NCBI RefSeq assembly: GCF_026914265.1
Contig: NC_069133.1
Location: forward strand, 26,732,272 to 26,796,271
Source of the DNA: Mya arenaria
Taxonomy: Eukaryota > Mollusca > Bivalvia > Myida > Myidae
Length of the DNA stretch: 64,000 nucleotides
Direction: 5' to 3'
Below, in pieces: positions 23,360-34,600 of this stretch. The notes under the pieces were generated by a model. The model saw only the letters and a program-made list of their open reading frames with translations, searched no databases and was not told where the DNA came from. The position numbers were made by a program, and so were the translations under genes. The number at the start of each line of letters is the position of its first letter. Position 1 is the stretch's first letter.

Positions 23360-23575
23360 AAATGATTTGGGATGTTTTGTTCGCCTTGTCAAAATGATCT
23401 GGGATGTTTTTGTTCACGCTGTCAAATGATGTAGGAGGTTTTGTCCACCTATTAAAAATACATGGAAGGTTTTGTCCATGGGAGATTTTGGCCATGAGAG
23501 GTTTTGTCCATGGGTGGTTTTGTCCATGGGTGGTTTTGTCCATGGGTGGTTTTGTCCATGGGTGGTTTTAACCTA
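23360..23575 (+). repeat. minisatellite with TTTTGTCCATGGG units
   Basis: The left part holds degenerate units of about 45 bases (GGGATGTTTTGTTCGCC, GGGATGTTTTTGTTCACG, GGAGGTTTTGTCCACC). The right part (about 23500-23575) is a near-perfect array of GGTGGTTTTGTCCATG, 16 bases long. Confidence 0.85.
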
Positions 23576-24273
23576 CACCATGTCGTTTATCTATGGTAAA
23601 GTATGTGGACTGGTTTGACGTGTTGATGAAGAACTCTTGAACGCTGCACAAAACCCCTTTAATCTACTCTTTTGATAAACCTTATATAACGAGTCTTTTG
23701 GCACGGGTTCTATGCCCAGTACGTTTAAGTGGCAATTTGAACTGATACGGAATATAATATGAATGTACTTTAGTTTGTCCTTAACCCATATACATAATTG
23801 AATGTATAATAAAGCACTACTGGAGTCAGGGAATGATTCACTGGGGTTCGCGACCCTATACTTTGTGCAAATGCACATTTCAGGTCAAATTAGTTGCATG
23901 AATTTTACCAAATTTTCGCTGATCTAATAGCGTCAGGAACCAAAAAAACTTATTAAAAATGTTCACTGATTGTATACGGTTGTTACTTTGTTTGTAACCT
24001 GTTTATTTGTTTATTCGACTTTGATATAAACTCCAGTTTTACTATTACGGTAGTATGCTTTAAGAATTCATCCCCAGTGCGGGTTCAAGTCTCCCCCACT
24101 GATCCCACCGCCGAAATGGTTTCAGCCCTTCAGCAGCTAGATCAACCGCAGAACTGCCGTTTTATACTCATATAAGCCTACCCAAAATAAGGGAGAAGAC
24201 CCCCTCCCCCATTCACTTGTTTACAGCTTATTTTGGGTATTCGTGGGGAAAGGGGCGCATGAGTAATGCCCTT
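23576..24273. other. intergenic, no gene seen
   Basis: No exon, repeat family or RNA gene is recognised here. The sequence is AT-rich with a weak CT-rich patch near 24085. Confidence 0.4.
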
Positions 24274-24653
24274 AAAAAAGCTGCACTCTCGTGGTTTTAT
24301 CGTTTCTTACAACTTTTTCAAGTTATTTTTTGTCTTGGAAAGAGCAAATTTGTGTTAGTTTCTGCAAACCAATGATAAAAGATTGCTGACAACAGATCAG
24401 ATGGCGGATTTGCATATTACCGTTCGAAAATTAATGTTTTATGGCTTAAACTGCATGTTACTCAACAGTTTTAGAAAAATGCATAACATTTAATTTTTGG
24501 ACTTAAATATCAAAATCTGCGATCTATTTTTGTCAGCAGTCTTATATCACTGGTTTCCATGAATTTTCGCAAAAATTGGCTCGTTCCAAGACAAAAGCAA
24601 AATAATTTAAATAAAGTTGTCAAAACGTTCGATCTGTGAGAGTGCAGCTTTAA
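24274..24653 (+). mobile_element. TTAA-flanked MITE, family A (copy 3)
   Basis: Left end CTTAAAAAAGCTGCACTCTC, right end CTGTGAGAGTGCAGCTTTAA, with the family interior intact. Confidence 0.85.
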
Positions 24654-25054
24654 ACGAAGCCCCACCTCCGGACATCAAAACCTGAAACCGCCTTTGTTAT
24701 GTGTCATTGTTCTCCTGTGGAAAATCTTAACAGGCTATTCAGTTATGTTTTGCGTTGGTTCAAACAGTGCCACGGTGCCGAACTTAAATGTAACCTTATA
24801 ATTTAAGTAATATCATTAAATGCATTCGCAACATTTCGGTTAATTACGGAAACATCCGACTGTCGCTGCATGTTGTGTGCGCATGCGGAACGATTGAAAC
24901 GCTCTGTTAACTGCGTTTTGTAAATAACTATTGGACTGGTTTAGTTATTATATCGTTGAATATTCACCGGATAAGTTGGAGAAGAAGAGCAGTCTATCCG
25001 TTCCACGCGCTTGCCAGCTGATACATCAACAAGGACTAACACGTTAATGTTCAT

Positions 25055-27345
25055 ATGTTGAAAATATTTAAGGTAAGTTTTGTGCTTTATAAATACGATT
25101 TTTAATAATTGAAGAAATGATAATATGATTGTGAGATTATATTCACTGCCTTTCTGATACGGTTGGTGATGTTACCGGATTTAAAAGTTCAAGGAATTCT
25201 GGAAATTTCAGGAATTACTAAATTGAAAATAAAAAAAATGTTCCATTTTTATTGCGTGGATTTTACATGAATATGCAACCTAAAGTTTATTCAATTCAGA
25301 TGTTTAATATTGATATGACATTTGTAAATTAATTAGGAGTGATGCTCAATGTTAGAACCACAAGGCCACAAGGACCTATACAACCATGACAGATACTATT
25401 ACGTTACAACAATACATTGATAACATCCCGTGAATACCAATTATAACCAATTATCAACATTTAATGAAGGGTTGCGACTGTCTGTATCTTTGTTTTTAAG
25501 CACCCCTAATAATTTGTCACATTTAATTTCGTATTTAAAAAGTGCATTTTATAAACAATGAGCTAATCCCGTAGCATTTCATATGCTACGATTTTCGCCA
25601 GGTGGGTGCTTCGAGAGGAATAGGGGATTAAGGTCACCTTGTATGTGGCTGTTAAGATTTTGACTCACAAAAATGGTATTTTTTTAAATTAAATTAGTTT
25701 TAGGTTTCAACAGTCAAAACTATGTTAAGTGCGTATTTATAATCATATTATAATTTTCAATCAAGAACAAAAGAAATATTTAACATTTAATTCTATAAAA
25801 GCAGAAGGGTGACAATGCTGGTCTCCACTAGGGCAGAAGGGTGCTACCCTTGGCACCACCCTTCCATAACTATTGGCCTAAAACCTAAATATGGTATTTA
25901 CTCTCCATTTATCAATTGGTTGGTAGTGCTATAAAATCAAAACATTGACCAAAATCTCTGAAGTGGAGGATTCGTGGTCTAGTAGAACACACTACACTGT
26001 CAATCCAGGGGTCGCAGGTTCGATGCCCTGCAACACCACTAAATTGTAATCGTTTTCCGGGAGAGACATTAAATGGGATCCCGTATGATAGTGGATACAC
26101 TGGTGCACGTTAAAGAACCAGGGTAGCTCTAACCAGGGTTACAGCTGTCTGTACACTATGCTCCAACAATCTAAAATGACTAACAATCTTATCGGAGCAC
26201 TCGCCGAATGAGCAAGGCCCGAGTGCGAGTATAAATAAGCTTACACACACAAATCTCAGAAGGGTTATTTTGCATAATGTGAATACATGAAAATGAAAAA
26301 CATCGAACGTGTCTTATAATACCCTTTTTGCGATATTGCGCCATAGGACTGACATATATGCATTTTCAGCTATAAAATGTGCATTTTTGTTGTTTTTCAG
26401 CTGATTGCCTCACATAATCTAGTCAAACTGCCAGAAACGGGTACAAAGATGGTGAAAATTACAAAAGTTGGTTCCTGTAACAAGAAGATTTGCATCAGGT
26501 TGGTCTGACATTACCACTCGTATATATGACGTATTGCAATATTATCTAGCAACGAGTGATTAGCCATTCAACCAAACCGCTAAACTGTATTTAAACAAAA
26601 AATGAAGACGACCCATATGGATGCTGTTCTGTTTCGTGTATTTGTAGTATATTTACAACTTTAATACAATTGTAATATACTGTTCAGAGTGTTCCGCGTT
26701 TTATCAACTGATTGATCATAAGTTTACTATCTATCGCTGTAAGATTTCTGCGTTGTTGTCAGAATTTAACTACATGTATGTCTCGTATAATCTTTTTGAG
26801 CTTCTGCCAGAATTTTACTTTGACTGTTACACCCTTTCTGCGCTACTGTCAGAATTTTTACTATGTCTCCTAAAAGTATTTTGCGCTGTTGTTCTATTTA
26901 ACTATATCTCTTGTAACCTTTTTGAGCTTCTGACAGCATTTTATTTTGTATCTTATCATCTTTTTTAGCTTCTGTCAGAATTTTACTTGAACTCTTAATA
27001 TTTTTCGGAGCTACTGTCAGAATTTCACTATGCCTCTTATATGCTGTCAGAATTTTACTGTATCGCTACAGTGTCCATTTCTAATTTTTCGGCGTTTACC
27101 TTTATTGCAGAAACCGTAACCAACGTTACAACTTCGGCTATCGTCCCGACATGTCAGACATTCGCCTTGACGTGACGGCCGGCCATTCGCCCATCTTCCA
27201 GCGAAATCCAGCCCAAACAGGTCACCAAGCCGGGAACCAATCCAGAGCACTGAGTCTGTCTCAGGGAAACGGGAACCAGGGTGGAAACTGGGGTATTGAG
27301 AACTGCCCAGACCGCGACGCCTTCGTAGCCATGCACATTGCTTAA
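25055..27345 (+). CDS. small three-exon gene, protein of about 116 residues, unrecognised
   Basis: Exons 25055-25072 (MLKIFK), 26401-26498 and 27111-27345 join in phase (0, 2), each with good donor and acceptor sites, ending TAA with AATAAA at 27475-27480. The middle exon reads LIASHNLVKLPETG then KMVKITKVGSCNKKICIR; the last reads RNRNQRYNFGYRPDMSD, DVTAGHSPIFQRNPAQTG, a G/N/Q-rich stretch and CPDRDAFVAMHIA. The ATG at 26449 sits in a better Kozak context (aagATGg) and would give about 100 residues, so the start is uncertain; a short upstream ATG at 25047 precedes the first one. There is no signal peptide, membrane segment or family motif that I can name. It could be a lineage-restricted gene. 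The call rests on splice phase and the poly(A) signal, not on homology. Confidence 0.6.
25955..26255 (+). mobile_element. tRNA-derived SINE, family 1 (copy 1)
   Basis: The tRNA-like head has a box-A-like TCGTGGTCTAGTAGAAC and a box-B GGTTCGATGCC. The body follows with CCGGGAGAGACATTAAATGG and GGTAGCTCTAACCAGGGTTA, and the tail ends GAGTGCGAGTATAAATAAGC. Other copies lie at 60995-61290 (+), 33757-33930 (-) and 36657-37195 (-). It lies in intron 1 of the small gene. Confidence 0.75.
26750..27060 (+). repeat. degenerate tandem repeat with CTGTCAGAATTTTACT units
   Basis: CTGYCAGAATTTTACT-like blocks recur about seven times at irregular spacing of 30-60 bases, joined by CTTTTTGAGCTTCTG and related text. 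The array lies in the last intron of the small gene, close to the final acceptor. Confidence 0.6.
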
Positions 27346-27474
27346 ATTTGATTCCTTACAAGTGCAATGCAGCGAACTTACTGATTGCCATACGTCGATG
27401 AATCTCAAGAATAACTGTTATAACCATAATGATGTGAATGAATTAAGTTTATGTGATATAATATGTATAATTGA

Positions 27475-27480
27475 AATAAA
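27475..27480 (+). terminator. poly(A) signal of the small gene
   Basis: AATAAA lies about 130 bases after the stop codon. Confidence 0.6.
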
Positions 27481-27499
27481 TACATAAAATTGATGTGTG

Positions 27500-28296
27500 C
27501 TAATATCGGGGCTATCTTGTTTAGTTCCGAAAAACGGTGTTTACCTTTTACAATTTATGGATTAAAACGAGCGCGCATAAAATTAATATTATTGTTCCCT
27601 GTAAAATCGTCTATAATATAGCATCATACATAGTCGAATACGAAACCGGAAACGTCGCATACAATGCGTTCATGGAAAAAAAGGACTACTCTTTCAATTG
27701 CACTTTTTCATTTTTTCTTGATTTGTAGGCCAAGAAATGAAATAAGAGAGGTATAGGCGTCCCTGAAAAGGTATACCAAAAGGACCGACTCACTTACCTT
27801 TTAAGAAAATAAAATAGTACGGCCACTTTGATACAAATTAATTAAATAAGGGGTACGAAAGTGTGTGGCTTAGAACACGATTTGTCAAATGTCTCTCTCA
27901 GGGTCCCTCCCTATTTTTTTCAGACATGTCAGGAACCAGCACTCATTATTTTTTTTTCAAAAAAGTTATATCGTTGATCATCAGATGTAATTCAATGGGA
28001 TTTTATAGTTGGCGATATTGTTGACGTATAGTATACACATCTTTTTGAGCGTAATTGCGTAAAATCGCAACCAGGGAAGTATCTTACGCTTAAATATTGA
28101 ATAAAAATTGAATAACGATATTAATGTTTTTTTATAAGAACTCCTGCAATTTCTGATAAATAATCCATTTTAAACGCTCCGTACGTTAGATGGTTTCATG
28201 TAGTTTAATCATGGATCTTTGATATCAATTTACACACGTTTGATCATGCTAACCCCCCCCGCCCCCCCCCCAATTTTTTTTTTATAAAAAATCAAC
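27500..28296. other. intergenic, no gene seen
   Basis: The stretch is AT-rich with no credible exon. A poly-C/poly-T junction lies at about 28253-28283. Confidence 0.4.
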
Positions 28297-29017
28297 ATTT
28301 AAAGCTGCACTCCCACAGGTTGACAGTTTTGAGATTTTTTTAATTGTTTGTCACAGCATCAGCTTATTTTGGCATCAATGCCTTCAACCATTTACGTGGC
28401 CCAGTGGTTAAGGCTGTGCGCCTACGAATCGGGAGGTCATAAGTTCGATCTTTGGCCGCGTCATACCCAAAGACGTTAAAAGTTGGTACATATAGCTCTC
28501 TTACCCGGCGCTCGGCAATTAAAGGGTAATGCTTGGAAAAGTGGCGTTCCCAGTACTGGTTTAACCCACGAAAGTTGAACCTCGTGTATCAGTGCTTTAC
28601 ACCGAGCAAGTAAAAGAACTAAGGGGTCTCTTCGAAAAAAGCTAGGGTATCGCACCCGGACTTTCTTGTATCCCACCACTGTCTCTTCTGTGTGCTATCC
28701 CTTCAGCAAAAAAGGGACCCCGTTTGAAATAAGTGTTTGCACTTTCACGGGTTATACTTCACTGCAAGGAAAAGAAATACAACTCATTCATACAAGATAA
28801 CTTTCAATGGAACATAATCTCCACTTTTCGAAAAGTGACCGAAAAAATACTAAATTAGAAACGTTTTAAGCCGTAAAACATCAATTATCGACCATAAATA
28901 TAAAACAAATGTGATCTCATCTTTAGTCAGCCTTTTTATATCATTGCTTTAAAAAAAATGGCCTTTTCCAAGACAAACAAAGTGTAAAACGGTCAAGCGG
29001 TGAGAGTACAGCTTTTA
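28297..29017 (+). mobile_element. TTAA-type MITE, family A (copy 4), split by a SINE
   Basis: The left end TTTAAAGCTGCACTCCCACA and right end GTGAGAGTACAGCTTTTAA belong to family A. About 350 bases of an unrelated SINE (28389-28745) separate the halves. Confidence 0.75.
28389..28745 (+). mobile_element. tRNA-derived SINE, family 2
   Basis: The head reads TGGCCCAGTGGTTAAGGC (box A) and AAGTTCGATC (box B). The body includes GTATCAGTGCTTTACACCGA, AAGGGGTCTCTT and AAAAGCTAGGGTA. The same body, split by another element, is found at 16320-17035. It is nested inside a family A MITE, so it inserted later. Confidence 0.75.
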
Positions 29018-29517
29018 AGTCCCACTCGCCGCTTTTACCAGTGTAGTTATTGAATTGGGTCTCTTGAACGCTTCTTAATACCAAACTACCTTATAGCAGA
29101 ATTTGCCGACAAAAATGATAGCTTAAATGAAATTCTAATAGAGTATTGTAATGACCCTGTCATTATGCAGGTTACTCACCTGGACATGTACTTGCCATCT
29201 TTCTGTGGAACTAATATACAATACTGAGATATATTTAAAGACTATATATGATATGTTTTATAAAGTTGCACTTACCTTAGGTCATGTCTGTTTAAATTCC
29301 ATCCAATCATATAATTCCTGTTGCTATGTATATACAAGGGGGGTTCTCCACCCACTTTACATTTACGTGTTGAATGTATTTGACTGTTTCATAATCTTCG
29401 TAATTAGATAAACATTATTTATTAGTAGTTGTCCTACAATAATCATTTATATTTGAGCCACTTTGCTACTGCTTGATTTTATGTCTTGAATTTGTATTTT
29501 TAATATTGTAAACAAAC

Positions 29518-30122
29518 TGTCATGGCTGCCGGACCGCCCGGTGGGCACTGTGAGTACCGCCCTACCGGTCCTTCTGTTCTGTCAGGGCGGTCCTCCGGTC
29601 CTTTGGTGATTGGTCAGCGTTCCTCCGGTCCTCCGGTGATTGGTTGGATGTTTGACCGGTCCGGCCGCCATTGGTCAGTTTTGATCACGTGGGCATATAT
29701 GGTTCTCTATATAAACAGCGTTCATTTCGGGATCAACAGCTTGATCTTTGACGTCGGATAGCTCGTTTTGGGTAAGGTTACCCTCGTATGTTTGAGCTGG
29801 GTTTTTGATGTCAAATAGCTCGTTTGGGTTAGAAAACACCCGTAAATCTGATCTATTAGTCTAGTACTTTGACATTACTTTAATATTTATAACAAGTTGT
29901 TTTAACAAAAGATAATTAATAGTTGACAAATATAGAAAACTAGAGAGCCCATGCAACTTAAACTGATACATGTATCTATTGACTACACATTGTGTTTAAT
30001 ATTTATGATTCAAAGTTAAAGAATACAATATAAACCGTTAAATATTCAACTCGGTGTTCGTTGTATTTCAACATCTTCCCTGACTTGAAAGAAGTTTTGC
30101 CTTGACTTCGTATAGGTCGTTA
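29518..30122 (+). mobile_element. possible solo LTR (fossil), family undetermined
   Basis: The segment starts TGTCA and ends TTACA. It contains a promoter-like block with three ATTGG (inverted CCAAT) boxes at about 29610, 29640 and 29670 and a clear TATATAAA at 29707-29714. No matching target duplication is obvious at the borders, and no internal retroelement region is recognised nearby. It could equally be an isolated promoter of a lost or unrecognised gene. Confidence 0.3.
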
Positions 30123-30429
30123 CAGTATGCTCAATTTTCCAAGCACAAAAAACAAACATTTAAATCTTCACTTTTCCGTTTCAATGTTGTCGAACTCCAC
30201 CGACGTTATAAGTTGTGTTCAGATATTACATTAAAACAACAACAACAATAACTCTCTGACAACAATAGTGAAGTGATATATGGTCTTCGAATGAAAATCC
30301 CGATTACCCGGCCTAGAATCCTGCTGGCGTCAGATTTAAAACAAATCTGTTTTTTATCGTTTTATTTATATTATTTGTTTTTGTCAAATTGAATACTTTG
30401 ATTTCTTTCGTAAATTCAATAAATTCATG

Positions 30430-31090
30430 AATATACATGAAGACGAAAACTTGCAGATCTTCTTTAACCCTCGTGCGAGGTGTATTTACAGGAATGCTGT
30501 TATGCCCGCAACTTTCTACAGTACTGGTTTGAAGTTAAACGCACGAATCCCCGATTCTATACTCGGCCAAGCTGCTCTTGAAGCCCTCGACGCAACCGGT
30601 GGTGGTCAGCGCCGCTGGTAGCTGGAGGAATATAATGGAGTCGCAGTGCGTATCATTTATACCAAACAAGAGCTTTCGTAGGTAAGCAGTGGCCTTGACC
30701 TTTACCCCAGGGACCACCAAATGCAATCCCATGAAAGGTCTCCTTAAACCCTTCCTATGTACCAAGTTATATCATTATATGTAAAACCTAACCAAAATTA
30801 TTCGATACCATAGATCGATGAGTTTGACGCCGCCAATCTGCCAACGAAGCACGCCATTAGAACTAATAAACGGGTGTCAACGTGTCACTTTATGAGGAGA
30901 GCCTTGATGTTGAAATGCGGCTCTCTAAGGGCATTTCTGTACAGGATGAACGGCAACGGACCACTGCCCAGTAAGAACGGGTGTTGAAGATGGGGATGTG
31001 TACCTTCGATCAGCAGGTTGCGGACCATGGCATTATGTATACGTGGAAAATCGGGTTTGGTTCCTACATCACAGTTTGGTATGTGGGAAA
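30430..31090 (+). other. unexplained GC-richer segment upstream of GLRX3
   Basis: Base composition is more balanced than the surroundings. An open frame of 64 codons (30427-30621) reads FNPRARCIYRNAVMPATFYS and LNARIPDSILGQAALEAL, which looks protein-like but matches no family I know. More protein-like text, not in one frame, follows to about 31090. It may be the remains of a gene or element. Confidence 0.3.
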
Positions 31091-31668
31091 CTGGCTGTGA
31101 ATTATTTTATATTGAGATATGGCCAGATCAGTCATTAAGAATAATTGCTTTGGCAGTCCTGGAAAAAAACTTTTCAAAAGTTTATTTTTAATCTTAATAT
31201 AATACCTTTTTCATTTTTTTCAAAACACGGTGCACATAGCCATGAAAGCACAGTGCAACAAGGTTCTGTGTGACTTCCAATGTCTTTATTAATAAACTTG
31301 CTGTAGCACGGTAAGAAAAGCATTATTGAACATTACTTAATTTTCTCGACATATTGATATGTCGGTTACTCGCTTTTCATAATCAGTAGACAAACTTATC
31401 CCTGGTGAAATGGCCCGAGTATGTATTGAAATGAAATGTAGAACATTTTATTAAAGGATTAATTCCAATTTGGTTGTTAAATAAGCACTGGTTACAGATT
31501 ATTTTCAAATCATTTGTTCACAACGTTTGACCTTGGACCAATATCAAATCCTACTCCAAGGCAAAGACATTCGTGATTCCTTGTCAAACCAATACAGGTC
31601 TCTCAAATAAGTAAACTGTTGTCTGCCGTCAACTGCTGCCGACGCAAACTGTTAAGCGCTCCTTCATC

Positions 31669-34600
31669 ATGGCCGCTGTGAAAGAAATTCCGGACGTATC
31701 AGGCTTTCGGGCAGCAATTAAAGAGAATGTGGGGTAAGCTCTTAAAACATATCGATAAATTTAAACAAATCACCTATTTACTGACATGTTATGTAATATT
31801 ACAATAATGTCCGTCATTTAAGAGGTTGAATATGAGGCTATAAAATCGGAATGACTACTATTTCGGACACAAAAACTTAAAAAGGGTAAAAACCAATATT
31901 TATAACACAATAAAGACATTTAAATGTTGTTGTACTTTTATATGTTAGTAATAGGCATGCTTATTTGTTTTAGATGATCTAATCATAATTTTAAATATCC
32001 ATTTTTGTGAAACAGTTAATCATGAACTTGATGAAGTGCAACTAAAATTTGCTTTTGGAATCAAAATTTAGAACAACATCTAGTATTAGCCTTTGCAAGG
32101 TAACATGATCTAAATGATTAAAGGCTTTTTTGATAGTTTTACTGAACTAATAACATAAAACAACTTCAAGAAGGCTAAACTTGCAGTAATATTAAAGCCA
32201 AAAAGGTTGGGGTTACTGTCATAGCTTTGAACTTAAAGTGAAGATTCAAGTGTTGACAGCTTAAAAAACATAACCTTGGGGGTAAGTAGTGTTTTATATT
32301 TTGTGGTCTAATTCAGCACACACTATTTAGCCCTGAACTGGTAAAATGCTTTACTAACTTGCTCTTATTCTGGATTTTTTAAAGCAGAGCTTGTTCAGAA
32401 TTTTGAAAAATGTTGGTACCCATTCATGGTAAAAATTGGTGTTTTTCAGATTTCAGTGACAACATTGTCAATCTGCCCCAACCCACGTTGGGAGCTGATG
32501 CATTCTACACTCATGCTCAGCTTTTCATTTAGAATAAGAATTTAAATATGAGATAAGACTTATTTCCTATCCTTATAAGTGATATTAATGTTAAATCACT
32601 GTTAAATTGATATTATTGTACACAGATATATTTGTGACATTGTAGGAAGTTGAGTGTAGTTCACTTCGCTGCAACATGGGCTCCACAGTGTACCCAGATG
32701 GACGAAGTTATGGTGGAGTTGGCAAAGGATCAACAAAATTCAACAGTCAGCTTTATCAAGGTACATTGTTGAGGATTATTTTAGAAATCTGGGAAACATC
32801 TTTGCTATAGTACCAGTTGTGCATAAAATGAGGGAGTGAACCAGTGAGGCCGAGAAAATATTGTAGCTCGAACCATTTAGATCGCTGTATTGTTGATACT
32901 GTATCTGGTATAAGTTGACCAAATTTTTGTAACTTATTAAAAAAATACATAAATGAAGACAATGATGACATTTTTTCAAAACTGGACCATTGATAACCAA
33001 GTTCATAAGCCATCTGCTGCCATAGAGCATACATTTAAGTCAGTACAACTATGCTCTAAGTAAGTCATTGGGTGTTTGTACATGTTAACATTTACCTTAA
33101 AGCTGCTTTCTCACAGACTGATTATTTTGACAGCTTTAAAAAAAAAATGTCTTTGAATGACCCTAATTTTGCGTAAATATCTGAAAACCGTGCGGTGATA
33201 TATGAGTGCTGGTAAAAAGATTAGTTTGCAGTTTTCAATATTTGCATTCAAAAATTGGATGTGTTATGGCTTAAAGCATTATTTATGCTTTGAGAAAAAT
33301 GCACATTTTGGCAGTTTTCAAAATATCTGTTCTATTGTGAGTTATCTTATTTGACTGAATTGAAAGCACTGATACCAAAATCAGCTGATTCTGAGACAAA
33401 AAAAATAAATAGTTGTCGAATCAGATAATCCGTGAGAGTGCAGCTTTAAAGCACATTTTGGAATTTTCAAAGTTAAACCAAATGTTGTTAAACTTGAGTT
33501 TCCTGTTGTAGGTGGAGGCAGAGGATGTTCCTGAGATCTCTGAGGAGTTTGAGATTTCTGCTGTTCCAACATTCATTTTCATCAGGGTATAGTTTTATAG
33601 AAAAAACTTCTTCAAAAACTCATAAAAATGCATGGTGCTTATAAATAACAATTGCTATACAACACTGTACACTATAATGCACAGATTAATTCAGTACCAT
33701 GAGACATAACAGGACAGAGAGACAAACAGAAATGTTTATTGTCTTGGTGTGTGTGTATGTAAGCTTATTTATACTGGCACTCAGGCCTTGCCCATTCGGC
33801 GAGTGCTCCGTTAAGATTGTTAGTCATTTAAGGTTTTTGGAGCATAGTGCACACACAGAATGTAACTCTGGTTAGAGCTACCCTGGTTCTTTAACGTGCG
33901 CCAGTGTATAGCACTGTCACATGTCTTTACCATGTTACCGGTATATAACAGTTTCTTAAAAAATATAAACATATATATAAATAGTCAGTTCACAACAAAG
34001 TCTTGTTTGGTAGAAAAATAATAACATTATCACCAACTTCTTAGGCCTAAAAAAAATTGTATGGTTTAATAGGGTTACATCCTTTTCAAAAATAGGTAGG
34101 TTAGGTAGGCTTTTTTATTAGGCTTTATAGGAATGTCATTTTCATCATCGGTTAATGGTGTTAAAGTTATCTTCAGTATAAGCATTTAAGGTTTTCAACT
34201 ACAAAGTGAGCAGCAATTAAAAAAAATAAAATCCGTAGGTATGGTTGGGATCCCATACCAAATGTATTATTTTTAGGCCTTATTAATTTTTCTTATTTTT
34301 GACAGACACATACATGTAATTTTCAAACAATCTGCCATGAACATGTTACTTTCGACAATACCAGGATATGCCTTTTTTATTTAGATAAATGGTAAATAAC
34401 TGCCGTTTCACTCTTTGTTAATGCAGCTTGTATTCACACATAGACTTTAGTGAGGAAATTAACATTTGCTACATTGTTCACCTTGTAAAATTATCTTACA
34501 AAGCCTAGAACCACTGAATTTTTTAGAGGTGATTTTTTCTGCTTGTTCTAATTATTTTGCATATAACTTTCTTAATTATTATATATAAAGATGCACACAC

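Noticed and set aside
25955-26060. A genuine tRNA gene
   Set aside because: Box A and box B are present, but no closed acceptor stem is seen and the same body recurs at three other places, so it is a SINE head.
30300-30350. Primer-binding-site-like TGGCGTCAGATTT after the possible LTR
   Set aside because: It does not directly abut the LTR candidate and no internal retroelement region is recognised.
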